Of a DNA stretch of 64,000 nt, positions 33,738 through 42,843 are shown piece after piece. The stretch's first letter is position 1; every line of letters starts with the position of its first letter. A program made the position numbers and the translations under genes. The stretch lies in assembly GCF_017875325.1 (NCBI RefSeq), contig NZ_JAGGMN010000001.1, forward strand, positions 1,364,001 to 1,428,000, read 5' to 3'. The notes under the pieces were generated by a model. The model did not search any database. It was not told where the DNA came from and saw only the letters and a list, made by a program, of their open reading frames with translations. Source of the stretch: Methanofollis sp. W23. GTDB taxonomy: Archaea; Halobacteriota; Methanomicrobia; Methanomicrobiales; Methanofollaceae.

Positions 33738-34060
33738 TGATATATCATATAAGAATAATATTTATTTCATATCCGTGCGCAGAAGACCTATACTCTGCTG
33801 GTGAGGGGGTGCATCGTCATCATGGTTGCACATATGCACCGGATTGCACTGGGTTTGCACTTCAAGAATGTCACCGAACTGAAGGCATTTTGAACTCTTT
33901 CTCTTCATCCCTGGATTTAAATCCGGACCGTATTCTCATGTGCACTCGTGCCCGGATCACACACACACCCACACCTGTAGCCTGACCAACCTGGGGTAGT
34001 GGGTGTGTCTCAGTTCGAGTGCAATATAGTACAAGAGGAGAGAGAGATCTCTCTCCTCTC
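33738..34060 (+). ncRNA. Candidate structured RNA or very small gene with its own promoter
   Basis: A roughly 320-bp stretch unlike the surrounding repeat modules. An AT-rich promoter-like segment (33738-33775, 'tataagaataatatttattt') precedes it. It contains four TGCAC motifs at 33827, 33835, 33845 and 33856, a perfect 12-bp palindrome GGATTTAAATCC near 33913, a hairpin with arms ACACACCC (33963-33970) and GGGTGTGT (34001-34008), and a 10-bp perfect stem AGAGGAGAGA (34034-34043)/TCTCTCCTCT (34050-34059). Open frames on both strands here are Cys/His-rich and not recognisable. An RNA gene is possible but unproven. Confidence 0.3.
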
Positions 34061-34869
34061 TTTAGATAAGGTACTCTGAGCCTGTTTCTCAGTCCTTGTT
34101 CTTTGCATTTTTTCAGTGTAATTTCGGTGCACATGAGGTGCAAATACGCAAATCATATTCATCTGATCTGGTGGGGATCTTCTCCCTCATACTGATTCGA
34201 TGATAGGGAGAGACGATAGGCCTTGTAGATTCCTCACCAATTCTGAGAGATCATCCCAAAACTACTCTGGCTCTGAAAAGTGGGCGGATGAAGATTCTGA
34301 AGCACAATCTCGTTCAAGAGGTTGATGCCGCCCCTCCTTTATCTTTGTCGTGGGGGGGTCCGGAGGCAGCGCCCCCCGGCAGGAGAAAGCAAGGAACTAT
34401 TCTTTGGCTCTGTAGAACCATCTTGATGGTTCTCTTCGGTAGGGGACTGGCCGTCCCCCGGACCACCTGCGTGAAGAGAGATGGCAGACAGCATAATCCT
34501 CTCCATGATCGTTGATTGTGCTTTCCCGGCCCAATCTTCGTCCCAGGGGTCCGAGGGCAGAATCCCCGGTGTGAACATGGGGGAAAGCGGGGGAATCATA
34601 CTCGAACCAAGAAAAGTGAGGGCTTCTACACAGTGTGAATTCTACAAAGGCGCGTCTCAAAACCCTTCAGAAGAAAAGACCGGACACACACCCCTCGCAC
34701 CACCAAGGTGAAGGGGCGCACCACTGCGCCCCCAAGGTGTGTATTAAATTGTCTATGGATAAGTCACAGCCCAGATACGCCCGCGCGATGTGGCGCATAC
34801 ACGCGTGAAATCTGGAAGAGTGGCTCAAAGATCACGACATCTCTTTCAAACGTTTGAGGGAACGTGCAG
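34061..34869. repeat. Intergenic region downstream of mcrA with repeat modules
   Basis: It includes 'gagatcatcccaaaactactctgg' (34247), 'gggggggtccggaggcagcgccccccgg' hairpin-forming DNA (34355), the left end GGCTCTGTAGAACCATCTTGATG at 34406 and a degenerate right end GAATTCTACAAAGG at 34638. The last 150 bp before mcrA's end are non-repetitive. No gene seen. Confidence 0.5.
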
Positions 34870-34877
34870 AAAAAAAA
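34870..34877 (-). terminator. T-tract terminator of the mcr operon
   Basis: Eight T on the minus strand 15 nt after the mcrA stop codon. Confidence 0.6.
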
Positions 34878-34891
34878 GAAGTCGTGGGATC

Positions 34892-36598
34892 TCAGTTCTT
34901 GGCTGAGATGATGAGCGAGCGCTCGCCTGCAGGCTCGAACTCGCGGATCGCACCCTTTGCGAACTCCTTCCTCGGTTCGGCGAAGTCGAACTGGAGGGAC
35001 GGGTCGGCGAAGGTGATCTTGACCAGTGGAGCGTAGCAATAGGCGTCGCCACGGCCATAGTGAGCACCGCCGACGATGGCGGCGTACTCGCCCTGGTGAC
35101 CGACGTTCATCGCGTAGTTCGGGTAGTTCGGGCCACGAAGTTCGCCCATCAGACCGCGGTCAGGCTCCATGGAGAGGGAGTTGGCTGAACCGCACTGGTC
35201 CTGCAGGTCGTAGCCGAAGAACCCGAGCCTCGACCAGGCGTCCTTGTGCAGGAGCATGGAGAGGTACCAGCCGTTGAGACCGGCGTTGGAGTTCCCGGTA
35301 CTGATCGAGCAGGTCAGACCACAGGCGGCGGCCATGACACCAGCACGCTGGGACCCACCGAAGTGGTCTTCCATCATGGTCGGGAACTGCTCGTACTGCT
35401 CCATGGCGTTGAGGGAGACCTCGGTGGCGAGGTCGTTGACGACGTCCTGGGTCGGCTTGAGCATGTTCTGGCCAGGCTGGGTGTAGTCGAAGCCGTACTT
35501 GTCCTTGAGGTAGTCCATACCGTAGTAGGTGAACTCATCAAGGATGTTGTCGGTGTACGCCGCAGTGGCGTACTGGGTGAACCCGACACCGCCAGACATG
35601 TAGGAACCAAGCCAGATCTGGTCGAAGAGCATGGTGCCTGCACCGACGACCTCGAGGGCCGCCTTTGCGGGGTCGTTCGGGTACTTCCGGTTCGCCTGGA
35701 CGATATCGGAGAAGAGACCGAACTTGATACCGCCTGGCTCGTTCGGACCACGGGCACGACGGGCCGGGAGGATGGTACCCATCTGGACGACACCGGCGTG
35801 CTTTGCAGCGAAGGACAGGTCAGCGACTGCCGCTTCACCGGCGCACATGCGGTACGCGGCGATGAAGGACATCCCGATCTGCATCGCAGACCACCTGGAG
35901 GTGGTACCGCCGTCGCACGTCCTGGAGACGATGGTCGGGATGTGGATTGCCTGGTACATCGAGTTGCCGACCTCGGCCTTCAGCTCCTCGGCCTGCTTGG
36001 CCGGGAAGAGCTTCTCGATGTTGAGGAGGAACTGGGGTTCGATGTCGTCGGCGAGATCGTCGTCACCGGTGAAGACCTTGACGTAGCAGTCGTCGACAAG
36101 CCCCGGGTGGGTCTCGACCATGTGTTCCTGAACCACGGCTGCGCCCGGCATGGCGTGGTTGAGAGTGTGGAGGTACTCGTTGATCGTCTCAGGAGTGACC
36201 TCCTTGCCGAGCCTCTTCTGGAGGGTGGCGTGGGCCATGTCCATGCCGACGATAACGGTCCTGCGGATGTCGTCCCAGAACTGCTGCATCGCAGAGTTGT
36301 TGACGAAGTGCAGGTCGTCGCCCTCGACGAAGGTGCCGGTGCCGGAGACCTCGTAGGTCATCAGCTGGCGCTGACCCATCGGGATACCGCCAAGGTGGCA
36401 GCGCTCAGGGTCGTACATGGAGATACCACGCTTGGCCTCGATGGCCTTGGTGGCTTCCATGAACTCGCGCTTTCTCGGGGACTGACGGACACCGTCAAAG
36501 TTGTAGAACTCAGTCTTCTCAGACTGGACGTCCTGTCCCTGGAACTTCTCTTTCAGTGACTTGAGGAACAGTTTCTGGGCTCTCTCGATCTTTGCCAT
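34892..36598 (-). CDS. mcrA: Methyl-coenzyme M reductase subunit alpha
   Basis: Catalytic alpha subunit of the (alpha beta gamma)2 enzyme that reduces methyl-coenzyme M with coenzyme B to methane. It binds F430. The 568-residue protein carries the diagnostic C-terminal [25 protein letters not shown], with the thioglycine and other modified-residue sites, plus [21 protein letters not shown] and [26 protein letters not shown]. The ATG at 36598 ([11 protein letters not shown]) is preceded by GGAGGAGTGATTGCA inside the end of mcrG; the longer frame upstream is a readthrough of mcrG DNA. It is the last gene of the operon, 5 nt after mcrG. Confidence 0.99.
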   Translation of the reverse strand: MAKIERAQKLFLKSLKEKFQGQDVQSEKTEFYNFDGVRQSPRKREFMEATKAIEAKRGISMYDPERCHLGGIPMGQRQLMTYEVSGTGTFVEGDDLHFVNNSAMQQFWDDIRRTVIVGMDMAHATLQKRLGKEVTPETINEYLHTLNHAMPGAAVVQEHMVETHPGLVDDCYVKVFTGDDDLADDIEPQFLLNIEKLFPAKQAEELKAEVGNSMYQAIHIPTIVSRTCDGGTTSRWSAMQIGMSFIAAYRMCAGEAAVADLSFAAKHAGVVQMGTILPARRARGPNEPGGIKFGLFSDIVQANRKYPNDPAKAALEVVGAGTMLFDQIWLGSYMSGGVGFTQYATAAYTDNILDEFTYYGMDYLKDKYGFDYTQPGQNMLKPTQDVVNDLATEVSLNAMEQYEQFPTMMEDHFGGSQRAGVMAAACGLTCSISTGNSNAGLNGWYLSMLLHKDAWSRLGFFGYDLQDQCGSANSLSMEPDRGLMGELRGPNYPNYAMNVGHQGEYAAIVGGAHYGRGDAYCYAPLVKITFADPSLQFDFAEPRKEFAKGAIREFEPAGERSLIISAKN

Positions 36599-36603
36599 TG
36601 CAA

Positions 36604-37368
36604 TCACTCCTCCTTGGGCATGAAGCCGTACTTGGTCCTCAGCGTGTGGATGCGCTGGATGTATTCGATGTATTCCTGGTCCTCGCGGAACCCGGTCCCG
36701 GCGAGGGAGTGGAACATGGTGGTGTGCTCCTTGAGCCACTTCTCGTCCATCGGCTTACCGACTTCGACCGGGCGGTCGAGGGGGACACCGACCTGGTCCT
36801 TGACGTACTTGACGACACCGTCGTCGCCGAGGACACAGCGCTGGAGGGCGTCGAACATCATGCCGTCCTCTGCAAGACGGAGAGAGTGACCGTGCACGGT
36901 CGCACCGCGGATGCCCACGGTGGCCGGGTCGAACATCTCGGTCTCGATGAGGAACTTGGCGTACTGGTCAAGGTCACGCTCGCGGCACTCGACGATCTGA
37001 CGGCCAGAGAGGGTACCCGGGTCGATGGCGCGGAAGCGGTAGCACTCACTGTATGTCCTCTGGTACGGCTGCGAGGGCGCGTTGAACATGGAGTCTGCAA
37101 ACTGGACGTACCTGACACGATCGCCGGCCTTCGCACCGTCGGTCGGCTTGACGATCTTGCGCATCGGGTCTTCGGGCTCCTGCTGCTCGGCCAGAGGCGG
37201 GTGAGCCGTCGGGTAGGCCGCACCAGGGGCACGGTGTCCAAGGATAAGGACGACGTCCTCATCAGTTACTGAACGGAGTTTCTGGAGTTCATAGCCGGGG
37301 TTCATCTGGTTGCGCCTATTCTGGGCAACAATCGAAGTTCCCGGACCATACTGTGGTTTGTATGCCAT
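36604..37368 (-). CDS. mcrG: Methyl-coenzyme M reductase subunit gamma
   Basis: Structural gamma subunit of 254 residues ([24 protein letters not shown] at the N terminus, typical of Mcr[48 protein letters not shown]). It contacts the F430 pocket in the heterohexamer. The start lies 9 nt after mcrD, so no mcrC gene intervenes. Strong codon bias matches mcrA and mcrB. Confidence 0.99.
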   Translation of the reverse strand: MAYKPQYGPGTSIVAQNRRNQMNPGYELQKLRSVTDEDVVLILGHRAPGAAYPTAHPPLAEQQEPEDPMRKIVKPTDGAKAGDRVRYVQFADSMFNAPSQPYQRTYSECYRFRAIDPGTLSGRQIVECRERDLDQYAKFLIETEMFDPATVGIRGATVHGHSLRLAEDGMMFDALQRCVLGDDGVVKYVKDQVGVPLDRPVEVGKPMDEKWLKEHTTMFHSLAGTGFREDQEYIEYIQRIHTLRTKYGFMPKEE

Positions 37369-37377
37369 TTTGTAACC

Positions 37378-37917
37378 TCAATTGGAATAATTTGAAGTAT
37401 GTTCTGTCTGCGTCTGATCAGACAGTCCTCCCCCATTGTCGTTGCATGCCGCGGCCGGGATGATGACAGGGCTGTCATGTCGTCTCGGGTCGGTGAGTCC
37501 GATGATGAACTCGTCGGCGTTGGGACCGTACTTGGTGTAGTCCACCAGGGATGCCTGGCTCTTCATGAACTGGCGTCCGGTCTGGAGGGTATATGGGAAG
37601 GCCGTGAAGATCTCGTCACAGGCGTTCCGTACGGCCTCGATGACTGTGTCGTCTCTGACCTCGAGGGTGACCATACCGGTCTGGACCCGCATCTCAAATT
37701 CGGTGCCGCGGACCTGGATCGTCTGTCTGTTGGTATTGGGATTTGCTGCTCCTCGTGCTGGACCATAGGGAATAGTGACCGGGAGGGAGGGGCCGTTGAT
37801 GACAGCCCGGCGCACCCCCGGGATCCCTGCAATCTGGTTGAGGAGACGCTCCGTCGTCGCAGGGGAGAGGAGCCGCAGTGGGACGATCCTGCACTGGGGG
37901 AAGACTGAATCAGGCAA
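37378..37917 (-). CDS. mcrD: Methyl-coenzyme M reductase operon protein D
   Basis: Accessory protein of the mcr operon, thought to bind apo-MCR and assist F430 loading or assembly. At 179 residues it matches McrD with FPQCRIVPLRLLSPATTERLLNQI, GIPGVRRAVINGPSLP and FMKSQASLVDYTKYGPNADEFIIGLTDPRR. It starts at TTG 37917, overlapping the end of mcrB by 8 bp. The C-terminal tail (ACNDNGGGLSDQTQTEHTSNYSN) is polar and probably disordered. Confidence 0.96.
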   Translation of the reverse strand: MPDSVFPQCRIVPLRLLSPATTERLLNQIAGIPGVRRAVINGPSLPVTIPYGPARGAANPNTNRQTIQVRGTEFEMRVQTGMVTLEVRDDTVIEAVRNACDEIFTAFPYTLQTGRQFMKSQASLVDYTKYGPNADEFIIGLTDPRRHDSPVIIPAAACNDNGGGLSDQTQTEHTSNYSN

Positions 37918-39226
37918 TCAGATCCACGCCCTTGGCGATCTGGTCGATCGGCTTGTTGAAGACGTCGATCTGGCCGTAGGTCTCGCCCATGACCTTTGAG
38001 GAGCCCTCAGGTGAGAACATCTGGGTGCCTGCATCGAGAGCACAGGCGGCAACCGCGCACGGAATCGCGACGCCGTTGGCGTGTCTGGTCACGACGTGGT
38101 TGCCGTTGAAGATACCCGGACCGCCGCCACCGTAGATAGAGTGGCTGAAGAAGGAGAAACCGACGGCGGTACCCATCATGCGGCCGAAGTCGCAGGACGG
38201 CAGGCCAGTCTCGTGCTCGATGAGGTCGTTGAAGTACAGGAGGGTCGAGGAGACTGCCTGTGCAAACCGGCCAGCACCACAGTTGACAACCGTGGCGGCA
38301 AGGGAACCGGCAGCGACGTAGGCGTTCCAGAGCATCGGGTCGTTCGTGTTGTAGAACTGGAAGTACCCGCCCTTCTTGCCTGGAGTGATGACCTTGTCCT
38401 CGATCGCACGCTCGACGAGGGACTGGACCACCGTACCGACGGTGCCGTTCTCGCCGTTTGCCTTGACCAGGTCGTAGACCATGTTGTTGGCGTTGAGGCC
38501 CTGGAAGGCGTAGTTAAGGAGCTGGTTGCGTTCGAAGGGACCGATTGCCTCGCCCATCTCGAACTCACCAGCGGTCTCGAGGGTGGACGCAAGAGCGGCA
38601 CCCTGGAGGGAGTTCCTGCCGGTCATCATGACATAGTGGTTGACCGGGATGTTCCTCAGAGCGAAGCCGAGGCCTTCGTTGTTCTGGGGGATGTTGAGGA
38701 TGGAAGTGACGTTGCTGCCCTTGACGTCCATGGTCTGTGGGTATGCACCCCAGCAGGCCGCCTTGACGGTGGACGCGTTGAACATGTCGATGTCGAACTC
38801 TTCGACGATCGAGTAGGTGGTCGCCGAGGCGACTGCCGTAAGTGCAGCGTCGTAAGTGGCTGCATTGTCGAGGCGCTTTTTCGGCACCTGGACAAGGAGG
38901 AGCTGGCCGTTGTTGAATTCGAGGATCTCGGTGTCGTCACCCTCCTCGACCTGGACCATCTCCTTGATCCTGGCAACGATGTTGTCCTTGTTCTCCATGA
39001 TCGGGAGGTCGAGTTCACGCCCCCTGATCTTACCTCCGCCGAGCTTTGCGGCCTTGAGGCTGTTCTCAATGCCAGCGAGATTGACATTGATTGTACGCTT
39101 GGTCAGGTCGATGATCTTGCTGGTCGCAGGGTTCACCAACGGGCTGACCTTGTCGAGGGTAACTCCGCTTTTCAGCAGTTTACCGTCATCTGAATAGAGA
39201 TCGATGGTTTCTGAATATGCTGCCAT
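37910..39226 (-). CDS. mcrB: Methyl-coenzyme M reductase subunit beta
   Basis: Beta subunit of 438 residues. MAAYSETIDLYSDDGKLLKSGVTLDKVSPLVNP, GRNSLQGAALASTLETAGEFEMGEAIGPFERNQLLNYAFQGLNANNMVYDLVKANG and SFFSHSIYGGGGPGIFNGNHVVTRHANG are all hallmark McrB segments. It is the first gene of the mcrBDGA operon. A TATA-like element about 110-120 bp upstream implies a leader of roughly 85 nt. Confidence 0.99.
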   Translation of the reverse strand: MAAYSETIDLYSDDGKLLKSGVTLDKVSPLVNPATSKIIDLTKRTINVNLAGIENSLKAAKLGGGKIRGRELDLPIMENKDNIVARIKEMVQVEEGDDTEILEFNNGQLLLVQVPKKRLDNAATYDAALTAVASATTYSIVEEFDIDMFNASTVKAACWGAYPQTMDVKGSNVTSILNIPQNNEGLGFALRNIPVNHYVMMTGRNSLQGAALASTLETAGEFEMGEAIGPFERNQLLNYAFQGLNANNMVYDLVKANGENGTVGTVVQSLVERAIEDKVITPGKKGGYFQFYNTNDPMLWNAYVAAGSLAATVVNCGAGRFAQAVSSTLLYFNDLIEHETGLPSCDFGRMMGTAVGFSFFSHSIYGGGGPGIFNGNHVVTRHANGVAIPCAVAACALDAGTQMFSPEGSSKVMGETYGQIDVFNKPIDQIAKGVDLIA

Positions 39227-39749
39227 ATCAGTACATCCTTTTACCCTTTGTGTAGGAAGGTATGTTCTTCAAGAATTCCACCCGGTAAATGGTATGAAAT
39301 TCCTGAGCGTCACTACTGCAAGCCCCTATCTGGGACTATATATCTATCCAGCGATGCTCATATAAAATTTCCTAATCTTTTTTAATAGTTTAACATGATA
39401 TTTTACATTAAAGTGGATTATTATTGGTCTTTTGTATTGTTGTGCACCAAATTATCATCAAAATATAACTGAGCCACAATATGGCCCGGGCACGCCCAAT
39501 TCCATATATTATCCAACCATTATCAAAATAACTATAGAAAATAACTCCAATTAAATAATTAAAGCAAATAATTTCTTACACTTATCAATGTCCGGATATA
39601 CCAGTCAGGAGAGGTATACCTTCCTGTACCCCCCCACCCCGACAGGCCCTGATCAGAAACGCAGGAGTCGGGGGCAAAGGAACCACAGGATAAAACAATA
39701 CCGAAGGAAAGTATCAAGACGGCCCGCACAGAGATCAGAGATGATCTCC
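39227..39749. other. Divergent AT-rich regulatory spacer between mcrB and an iron-sulfur flavoprotein
   Basis: The mcr leader and promoter occupy 39227-39360. Bases 39361-39590 are strongly AT-rich with many short A/T tracts and no repeat modules, unlike all other long spacers in the window. The segment 39590-39749 could be translated in frame with the downstream gene but the family start is at 39750. Confidence 0.5.
39335..39348 (-). promoter_or_regulatory. TATA-box candidate of the mcr operon
   Basis: On the minus strand the sequence reads GATAGATATATAGT, the best archaeal TATA element in the spacer, about 109-122 bp upstream of mcrB. The surrounding 39345-39590 is unusually AT-rich, as expected upstream of a strongly transcribed gene. 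Confidence 0.6.
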
Positions 39750-40415
39750 ATGAGAATTCTTGGCATCAACGGGAGCCCACGAGGCCCGGCGAGCAGGACT
39801 CGACGCCTCGTCGAGGGCGTCCTGGGCGGGGCCGCCACGGCCGGGGCAGAGACCGAGTATATCGATATCGCGGCCTACACGATCAGGCCCTGTGTGGGCT
39901 GCACCCTCTGCTACCAGACCGGTGAGTGCCCAAAGATGGATGACTTCCTCAAGGTCTACGAAAAGATGCTCGACGCCGACGGGATCGTCCTCGGCTCACC
40001 CAACTACATCAACAATGTCTCGGCCCAGCTCAAACTCCTTCTCGACCGGATGGCCGATGCGATCCACTGCCAGCGGTTTGTCGGGAAGTACGGGTGTGCA
40101 GTCTCGACCGCCGGGGGGTCAGGGGCCGAGGACGTGGCCGCATACCTGAACCAGACCCTCCGCGTCCTTGGAGCCACCACCATCGGGGCGGTCGGGGTCG
40201 ACCTCGGGACTGAATCGGACGCCCTCTCTGCCGGCGGGGAGCGGGCCCACCGGCTCGGCACCGATCTTGTGGCCGCAATCGGTGAACGCCGGAAGTACCC
40301 GGACCAGGAGACCTTCCACCAGGAGATGGAAGCACATATGCGTGCCCTTGTCGAGGCGAACAAAGAGACCTGGAGGCACGAGTACGACACCTGGGCTGCA
40401 AGGCCCAGGACATGA
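39750..40415 (+). CDS. Iron-sulfur flavoprotein (NADPH-dependent FMN reductase family)
   Basis: A second flavodoxin-fold Isf-like protein of 221 residues, divergent from the mcr operon. ILGINGSPRGPASRTRRLVEGVL is the FMN loop. CVGCTLCYQTGEC (CxxCxxCx5C) is the cluster motif. GSPNYINNVSAQLKLLLDRMADAIHCQRF forms the second loop, and AVSTAGGSGAEDVAAYLNQTLR follows. It probably passes electrons from ferredoxin to an unknown acceptor. The ATG at 39750 was chosen from the family N terminus MRILGINGSPRG; MISMRILG from 39741 is also possible. Confidence 0.88.
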   Translation: MRILGINGSPRGPASRTRRLVEGVLGGAATAGAETEYIDIAAYTIRPCVGCTLCYQTGECPKMDDFLKVYEKMLDADGIVLGSPNYINNVSAQLKLLLDRMADAIHCQRFVGKYGCAVSTAGGSGAEDVAAYLNQTLRVLGATTIGAVGVDLGTESDALSAGGERAHRLGTDLVAAIGERRKYPDQETFHQEMEAHMRALVEANKETWRHEYDTWAARPRT

Positions 40416-40420
40416 GGGGG

Positions 40421-40912
40421 CTATTCGTCCCCTGCTTTTTCCATCTCTTCCCGCATCCGCCTGGTATGCGAGCCCATCCAGTAGAGGCGGTGACAGACCG
40501 GACACCAGAAGAACGAGAGTCCCTCTCTGGCCTCTGGCGCATATGCGGCCCCCTCGATCTCGCGGCGGCGCGCCGGCCTGAGGGGGGTGTTGCAGAGCGA
40601 GCACCGGTCAAAGGAGAGGTGCAGGCTGACCAGTCCCAGGCCCAAGAGGTGCGCCACCTGCTCGTCGACCTGCTCTGACCTGACCAGAACCCCCTGTTCA
40701 CCTGCACGCCTTGCAAGTTCGGCGTCCCGGGTGAGGAGGATGCGTCCCTGGGTCCTTGCGATCTCAAGGAGCACTGTGTCCTCGCGCCTGCTCCCTGGGA
40801 AGAGCGAATTGGCGCTGAGCGTGTCGTACCCCATCAGCCGCAGCCGCCTGGTCAGGGTGCCGAGCATCCGGTCCGCAAGGAATTTTGCCCTCTCTTCAGA
40901 CCGACCTGACAA
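40421..40912 (-). CDS. Mut7-C RNase domain protein with zinc ribbon
   Basis: A 163-residue protein of the Mut7-C family, a PIN-like RNase fold. KFLADRMLGTLTRRLRLMGYDT and RILLTRDAELARRA carry the conserved acidic residues, and the C terminus has two CxxC knuckles (CSLCNTP and CPVCHRLYW) forming a zinc ribbon. Predicted to act on RNA, though the archaeal targets are unknown. It overlaps the 3' end of the upstream radical SAM gene by 17 bp, so the two are translated together. It is convergent with the flavoprotein gene, with 5 bp between the stops. Confidence 0.87.
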   Translation of the reverse strand: MSGRSEERAKFLADRMLGTLTRRLRLMGYDTLSANSLFPGSRREDTVLLEIARTQGRILLTRDAELARRAGEQGVLVRSEQVDEQVAHLLGLGLVSLHLSFDRCSLCNTPLRPARRREIEGAAYAPEAREGLSFFWCPVCHRLYWMGSHTRRMREEMEKAGDE

Positions 40913-41906
40913 CCGCGATCCGCTCCCCGCACTTTATACACCGGTCTTCAGAGAGCCCGACCACCCTGCTCATGAACCCGTAGCGTTCGATGAGCAGGGC
41001 CCCGCATGAGGGGCAGTAGGTATTCTCGTACGGCCCTGGCGGCACATTCCCGAGGTAGGGATAGCGCACCCCAAGGTCTCTGGCCAGCCTGTAGATCTTC
41101 TCCAGCAATGGCAGGGGCGTCGGGTCGCGGTCGGTCATCTGGTAATCTGGATGGAAACGGGTGAAGTGCATCGGGGTGTCGGGTCCGAGGTTTTCGAGCA
41201 CCCAGGTGATCAACGCCTGCATCTCCTCAAGAGAATCGTTCAGCCCCGGGATCACCAGGGTGACCGTCTCGATGTGCATCCCGCGCTCATGGGCGGCGAG
41301 AGCGGCGTCGAGCACCGGCTGGAGCCTGGCCCGGCAGACCTTCCGGTAGAAGTCGTCTGAGAAGGCCTTGATGTCCACCCTGAAGGCGTTGAGCATGGGC
41401 GCAAGTTCGTCGAGCGCCTCCTCGGTCGCATACCCGTTGGTGACATAGACAGTGCCGAGCCCCTGTGCGCGCGCCCGCGCCCCCATCTCCATGGCATATT
41501 CGTGCCAGATCGTCGGCTCATTGTAGGTCCAGGAGATGCTTGCCGCCCCTGAGGTCCGCGCCCGCTCGACCCCCTGTTCAGGGCTGATCTCCCTCAGGGG
41601 CATGGCGTCCAGGGAGGCCTGCGAGATCTCCCAGTTCTGGCAGTGCCGGCACCTGAAATTGCACCCCACGCCGCCGAGCGAATAGGAGAGGGTGCCTGGA
41701 AGAAAGTGGAAGAGCGGTTTTTTCTCGATCGGGTCGACCGCTTCTGCCGCAACCTTGCCAAAGTTCGCCGCATAGAGGGTACCCCCCTGGTTGATGCGCA
41801 CCCCGCAGATCCCGTGCTTCCCTTCGGCGATCGTACAACGGTGAGCGCAGAGCGAACATTTTACTGTGTCCCCCTCAGTCCTGGCATACTGGTGCGCCTC
41901 GTGCAT
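40896..41906 (-). CDS. amrS: AmmeMemoRadiSam system radical SAM enzyme
   Basis: A radical SAM protein of 336 residues. The cluster motif is CNFRCRHCQNW. N-terminal CSLCAHRCTIAEGKHGICGVR and C-terminal CPSCGALLIERYG and CIKCGERI cysteine pairs are typical of the AmrS/PflA-related group that forms the conserved trio with AmmeMemo proteins. The other two members are not in this window. The start at ATG 41906 (MHEAHQYARTEG) is uncertain; GTG at 41921 is an in-frame alternative. It is divergent from UMP kinase and overlaps the Mut7-C gene. Function in the cell is not established. Confidence 0.88.
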   Translation of the reverse strand: MHEAHQYARTEGDTVKCSLCAHRCTIAEGKHGICGVRINQGGTLYAANFGKVAAEAVDPIEKKPLFHFLPGTLSYSLGGVGCNFRCRHCQNWEISQASLDAMPLREISPEQGVERARTSGAASISWTYNEPTIWHEYAMEMGARARAQGLGTVYVTNGYATEEALDELAPMLNAFRVDIKAFSDDFYRKVCRARLQPVLDAALAAHERGMHIETVTLVIPGLNDSLEEMQALITWVLENLGPDTPMHFTRFHPDYQMTDRDPTPLPLLEKIYRLARDLGVRYPYLGNVPPGPYENTYCPSCGALLIERYGFMSRVVGLSEDRCIKCGERIAVVRSV

Positions 41907-42008
41907 ATGCCGATCATGCACGGTGAGGTAATTGAAGATTATGGGGGTGCGGGCCGCGCGAACAAGATATATCAGAGGCCCGAAGAAACGAATAAGCTTA
42001 GATCTATT

Positions 42009-42713
42009 ATGGCGAAGATAGTACTCTCCCTGGGAGGTTCGATACTGGTGCCTTCCCTCGAATCCCACACTGTGTCCGAGTATGTGGCGGCGCTGACGAC
42101 GATGACAGACCGGGCGCAGGTCTTTGTGGTGGTCGGCGGCGGCGGCGAGGCACGGCGCTATATCAAAGCCGCCCGCTCTCTTGGGATCAGTGAGGCGTCC
42201 TCAGACGAGATCGGGATCATGGTCACCAGGATCAATGCTACCCTTCTGATGCTCGCCCTCGGCGATGCCGCCTATCCTGCGGTCGCCACCTCGTACCGGC
42301 AGGCGCGGGAATACGGTGAGTCCGGCAAGATCGTGGTGATGGGCGGCGTCACCCCAGGGCAGACGACCGACGCGGTCTCGGCCGTGCTCGCCGAGACGGT
42401 CGGGGCCGATGTGATCATCAACGGCACCTCGGTCGATGCCATCTACAGCGCCGACCCGAAGGTCGAGAAGGGCGCCCGCCGCTACGACCACCTCACCCCG
42501 GCCGAACTCCTCAAGATCATCTCGACCGCTCGCATGGATGCCGGGTCCAACATGGTCATCGACATCGTGGCCGCCAAGGTCGTCGAGCGTAGCGGTATCC
42601 CCCTTGCAGTCATCGACGGCAGAAACCCGGAAAACCTGGTGGCGGCGGTCTGCGAGGGAGAGTTCGCGGGCACCATCGTCAGCGAAGATGCCTGCACCCC
42701 CTTCCCCCTGTGA
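42009..42713 (+). CDS. pyrH: UMP kinase (archaeal PyrH)
   Basis: Amino-acid-kinase-fold enzyme that phosphorylates UMP to UDP. The 234-residue product starts MAKIVLSLGGSILVPSLE with the glycine-rich ATP loop, then FVVVGGGGEARRYIKAARSLG, GVTPGQTTDAVSAVLAE and INGTSVDAIYSADPKVEKGARRYDHLTPAEL, the pattern of archaeal PyrH. The ATG at 42009 lies 102 bp from the divergent radical SAM start. It is followed by tRNA-Pro. Confidence 0.94.
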   Translation: MAKIVLSLGGSILVPSLESHTVSEYVAALTTMTDRAQVFVVVGGGGEARRYIKAARSLGISEASSDEIGIMVTRINATLLMLALGDAAYPAVATSYRQAREYGESGKIVVMGGVTPGQTTDAVSAVLAETVGADVIINGTSVDAIYSADPKVEKGARRYDHLTPAELLKIISTARMDAGSNMVIDIVAAKVVERSGIPLAVIDGRNPENLVAAVCEGEFAGTIVSEDACTPFPL

Positions 42714-42768
42714 GGCCACGTTCCCATAATTATTTTAGGCTGGAGCACGCATAGAATATGTCAAACGC

Positions 42769-42843
42769 GGGGTAGTAGGGTAGCCTGGTCCATCCTAGAG
42801 CGTTTGGGACGCTTTGACGGCAGTTCGAATCTGCCCTACCCCA
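42769..42843 (+). tRNA. tRNA-Pro (TGG anticodon)
   Basis: Cloverleaf: acceptor GGGGTAG/CTACCCC, D arm GGGT...ATCC, anticodon stem GAGCG/CGCTT with loop TTTGGGA (anticodon TGG), T arm GGCAG-TTCGAAT-CTGCC, discriminator A at 42843. The 3' CCA is not encoded. No intron is visible. It lies 55 bp after pyrH. Confidence 0.95.

Noticed and set aside
35246-36559. 437-codon plus-strand frame antisense to mcrA
   Set aside because: It is a mirror of mcrA with strong G+C-driven open frames; no start context and no recognisable protein.
38081-39193. 370-codon plus-strand frame antisense to mcrB
   Set aside because: Shadow of mcrB; low-complexity acidic content and no family features.
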